Shown one piece after another: positions 63,848 through 64,000 of a stretch of 64,000 nt of DNA. The stretch covers positions 48,757 through 112,756 of the forward strand of contig JASSUK010000040.1 of the NCBI GenBank assembly GCA_031963045.1, given 5' to 3'. Positions within the stretch are counted from its first letter, which is position 1. Each line of letters begins with the position of its first letter. The position numbers and the translations under genes were made by a program. Source of the DNA: JASSUD01 sp031963045. GTDB taxonomy: Bacteria; Pseudomonadota; Gammaproteobacteria; Burkholderiales; Burkholderiaceae. The notes beneath the pieces are model-generated. The model had not been told where the DNA came from and did not search any database. It saw only the letters and a list, made by a program, of their open reading frames with translations.

Positions 63848-63892
63848 TGAGCTGACCCCAAAAAGTTGGACATTCGTTCTAACTTTTTGGGG
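63848..63892. mobile_element. Left terminal inverted repeat and hairpin of an IS3-family element
   Basis: TGAGCTGACCCCAAAAAGTT then GGACA is typical of IS150-group ends. An overlapping hairpin (CCCCAAAAAGTT 63856-63867 / complement 63881-63892) precedes the transposase start. Confidence 0.75.
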
Positions 63893-63899
63893 TTTTTTC

Positions 63900-64000
63900 A
63901 TGAGTAAATACAGCGCGCAATTCAAGCTATCAGTCGTGGAGGACTATCTGGCAGGTATAGGTGGATTTACGGCTATTGGACAGCGCTACGGCATTGCTCG
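63900..64000 (+). CDS. IS3-family transposase OrfA (cut by window edge)
   Basis: The first 33 codons only: MSKYSAQFKLSVVEDYLAGI then GGFTAIGQRYGIA, the helix-turn-helix start of IS3 (IS150 group) OrfA proteins, which bind the element ends. It lies just inside the left inverted repeat at 63848. The right end, OrfB and direct repeats are outside the window. Confidence 0.82.
   Translation, partial: MSKYSAQFKLSVVEDYLAGIGGFTAIGQRYGIA

Noticed and set aside
1..64000. tRNA or rRNA genes
   Set aside because: I looked for TTCRA-type T-arm and acceptor patterns in the larger gaps and saw no convincing cloverleaf; a tRNAscan run would be decisive.

Overview
The window reads as a chromosome segment of a host-associated, genome-reduced relative of Burkholderia. 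Housekeeping blocks keep a Burkholderia-like order (murJ/rpsT/DUF3579; rpsP-rimM-trmD-rplS; gyrA/DUF2059/serC/pheA/tyrA/aroA/cmk/rpsA/ihfB/lapA/lapB; ompA-ubiG-gph), but base composition is clearly less GC-rich than free-living Burkholderia. Gene blocks are broken by lineage-specific genes and the intergenic spaces are filled with palindromic repeats. A fungal endosymbiont such as Mycoavidus is my best guess. This is inferred from protein flavour and layout; no search was run.

Layout. 1-11.5 kb: partial slyD, a small lipoprotein, then minus-strand bamC, dapA, trpS, an M50 protease, ftsB, eno, kdsA and murJ, followed by rpsT (+) and a DUF3579 gene. 11.5-18.3 kb: two large tandem paralogs of unknown function and a DUF1640 protein. 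18.5-30 kb: trpB and trpF, held apart by a Kdp potassium-pump locus. That locus is itself split between kdpA and kdpB by two unknown AT-rich genes, and it ends in a kdpD with no histidine-kinase domain and no kdpE. 30-39 kb: the rpsP-rimM-trmD-rplS operon, etfBA, a small membrane protein, a frameshifted Rpn-type nuclease gene and mnmE. 39-54 kb: the lapB-to-gyrA block for LPS control, translation, and aromatic and serine synthesis, missing the hisC I would expect between pheA and tyrA. 54-57 kb: ompA, ubiG, gph.

57.4-63.7 kb holds the most striking gene: a 2,093-residue protein with a TIR/SEFIR-like N-terminal region, a NACHT NTPase and 24 HEAT-like repeats of about 33 residues. Three of those repeats, spaced every third unit, carry acidic loop insertions; one matches the EF-hand calcium-loop consensus exactly. 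The window ends in the first codons of an IS3-family transposase.

Two repeat families run through the whole window. The first is a REP-like palindrome starting GTAGGTTGG. The second is a roughly 145-bp MITE-like element with a constant core and at least three kinds of terminal inverted repeat. Both sit at gene ends, sometimes supplying the stop codon, and inside divergent promoter regions. I saw no tRNA, rRNA or CRISPR array.
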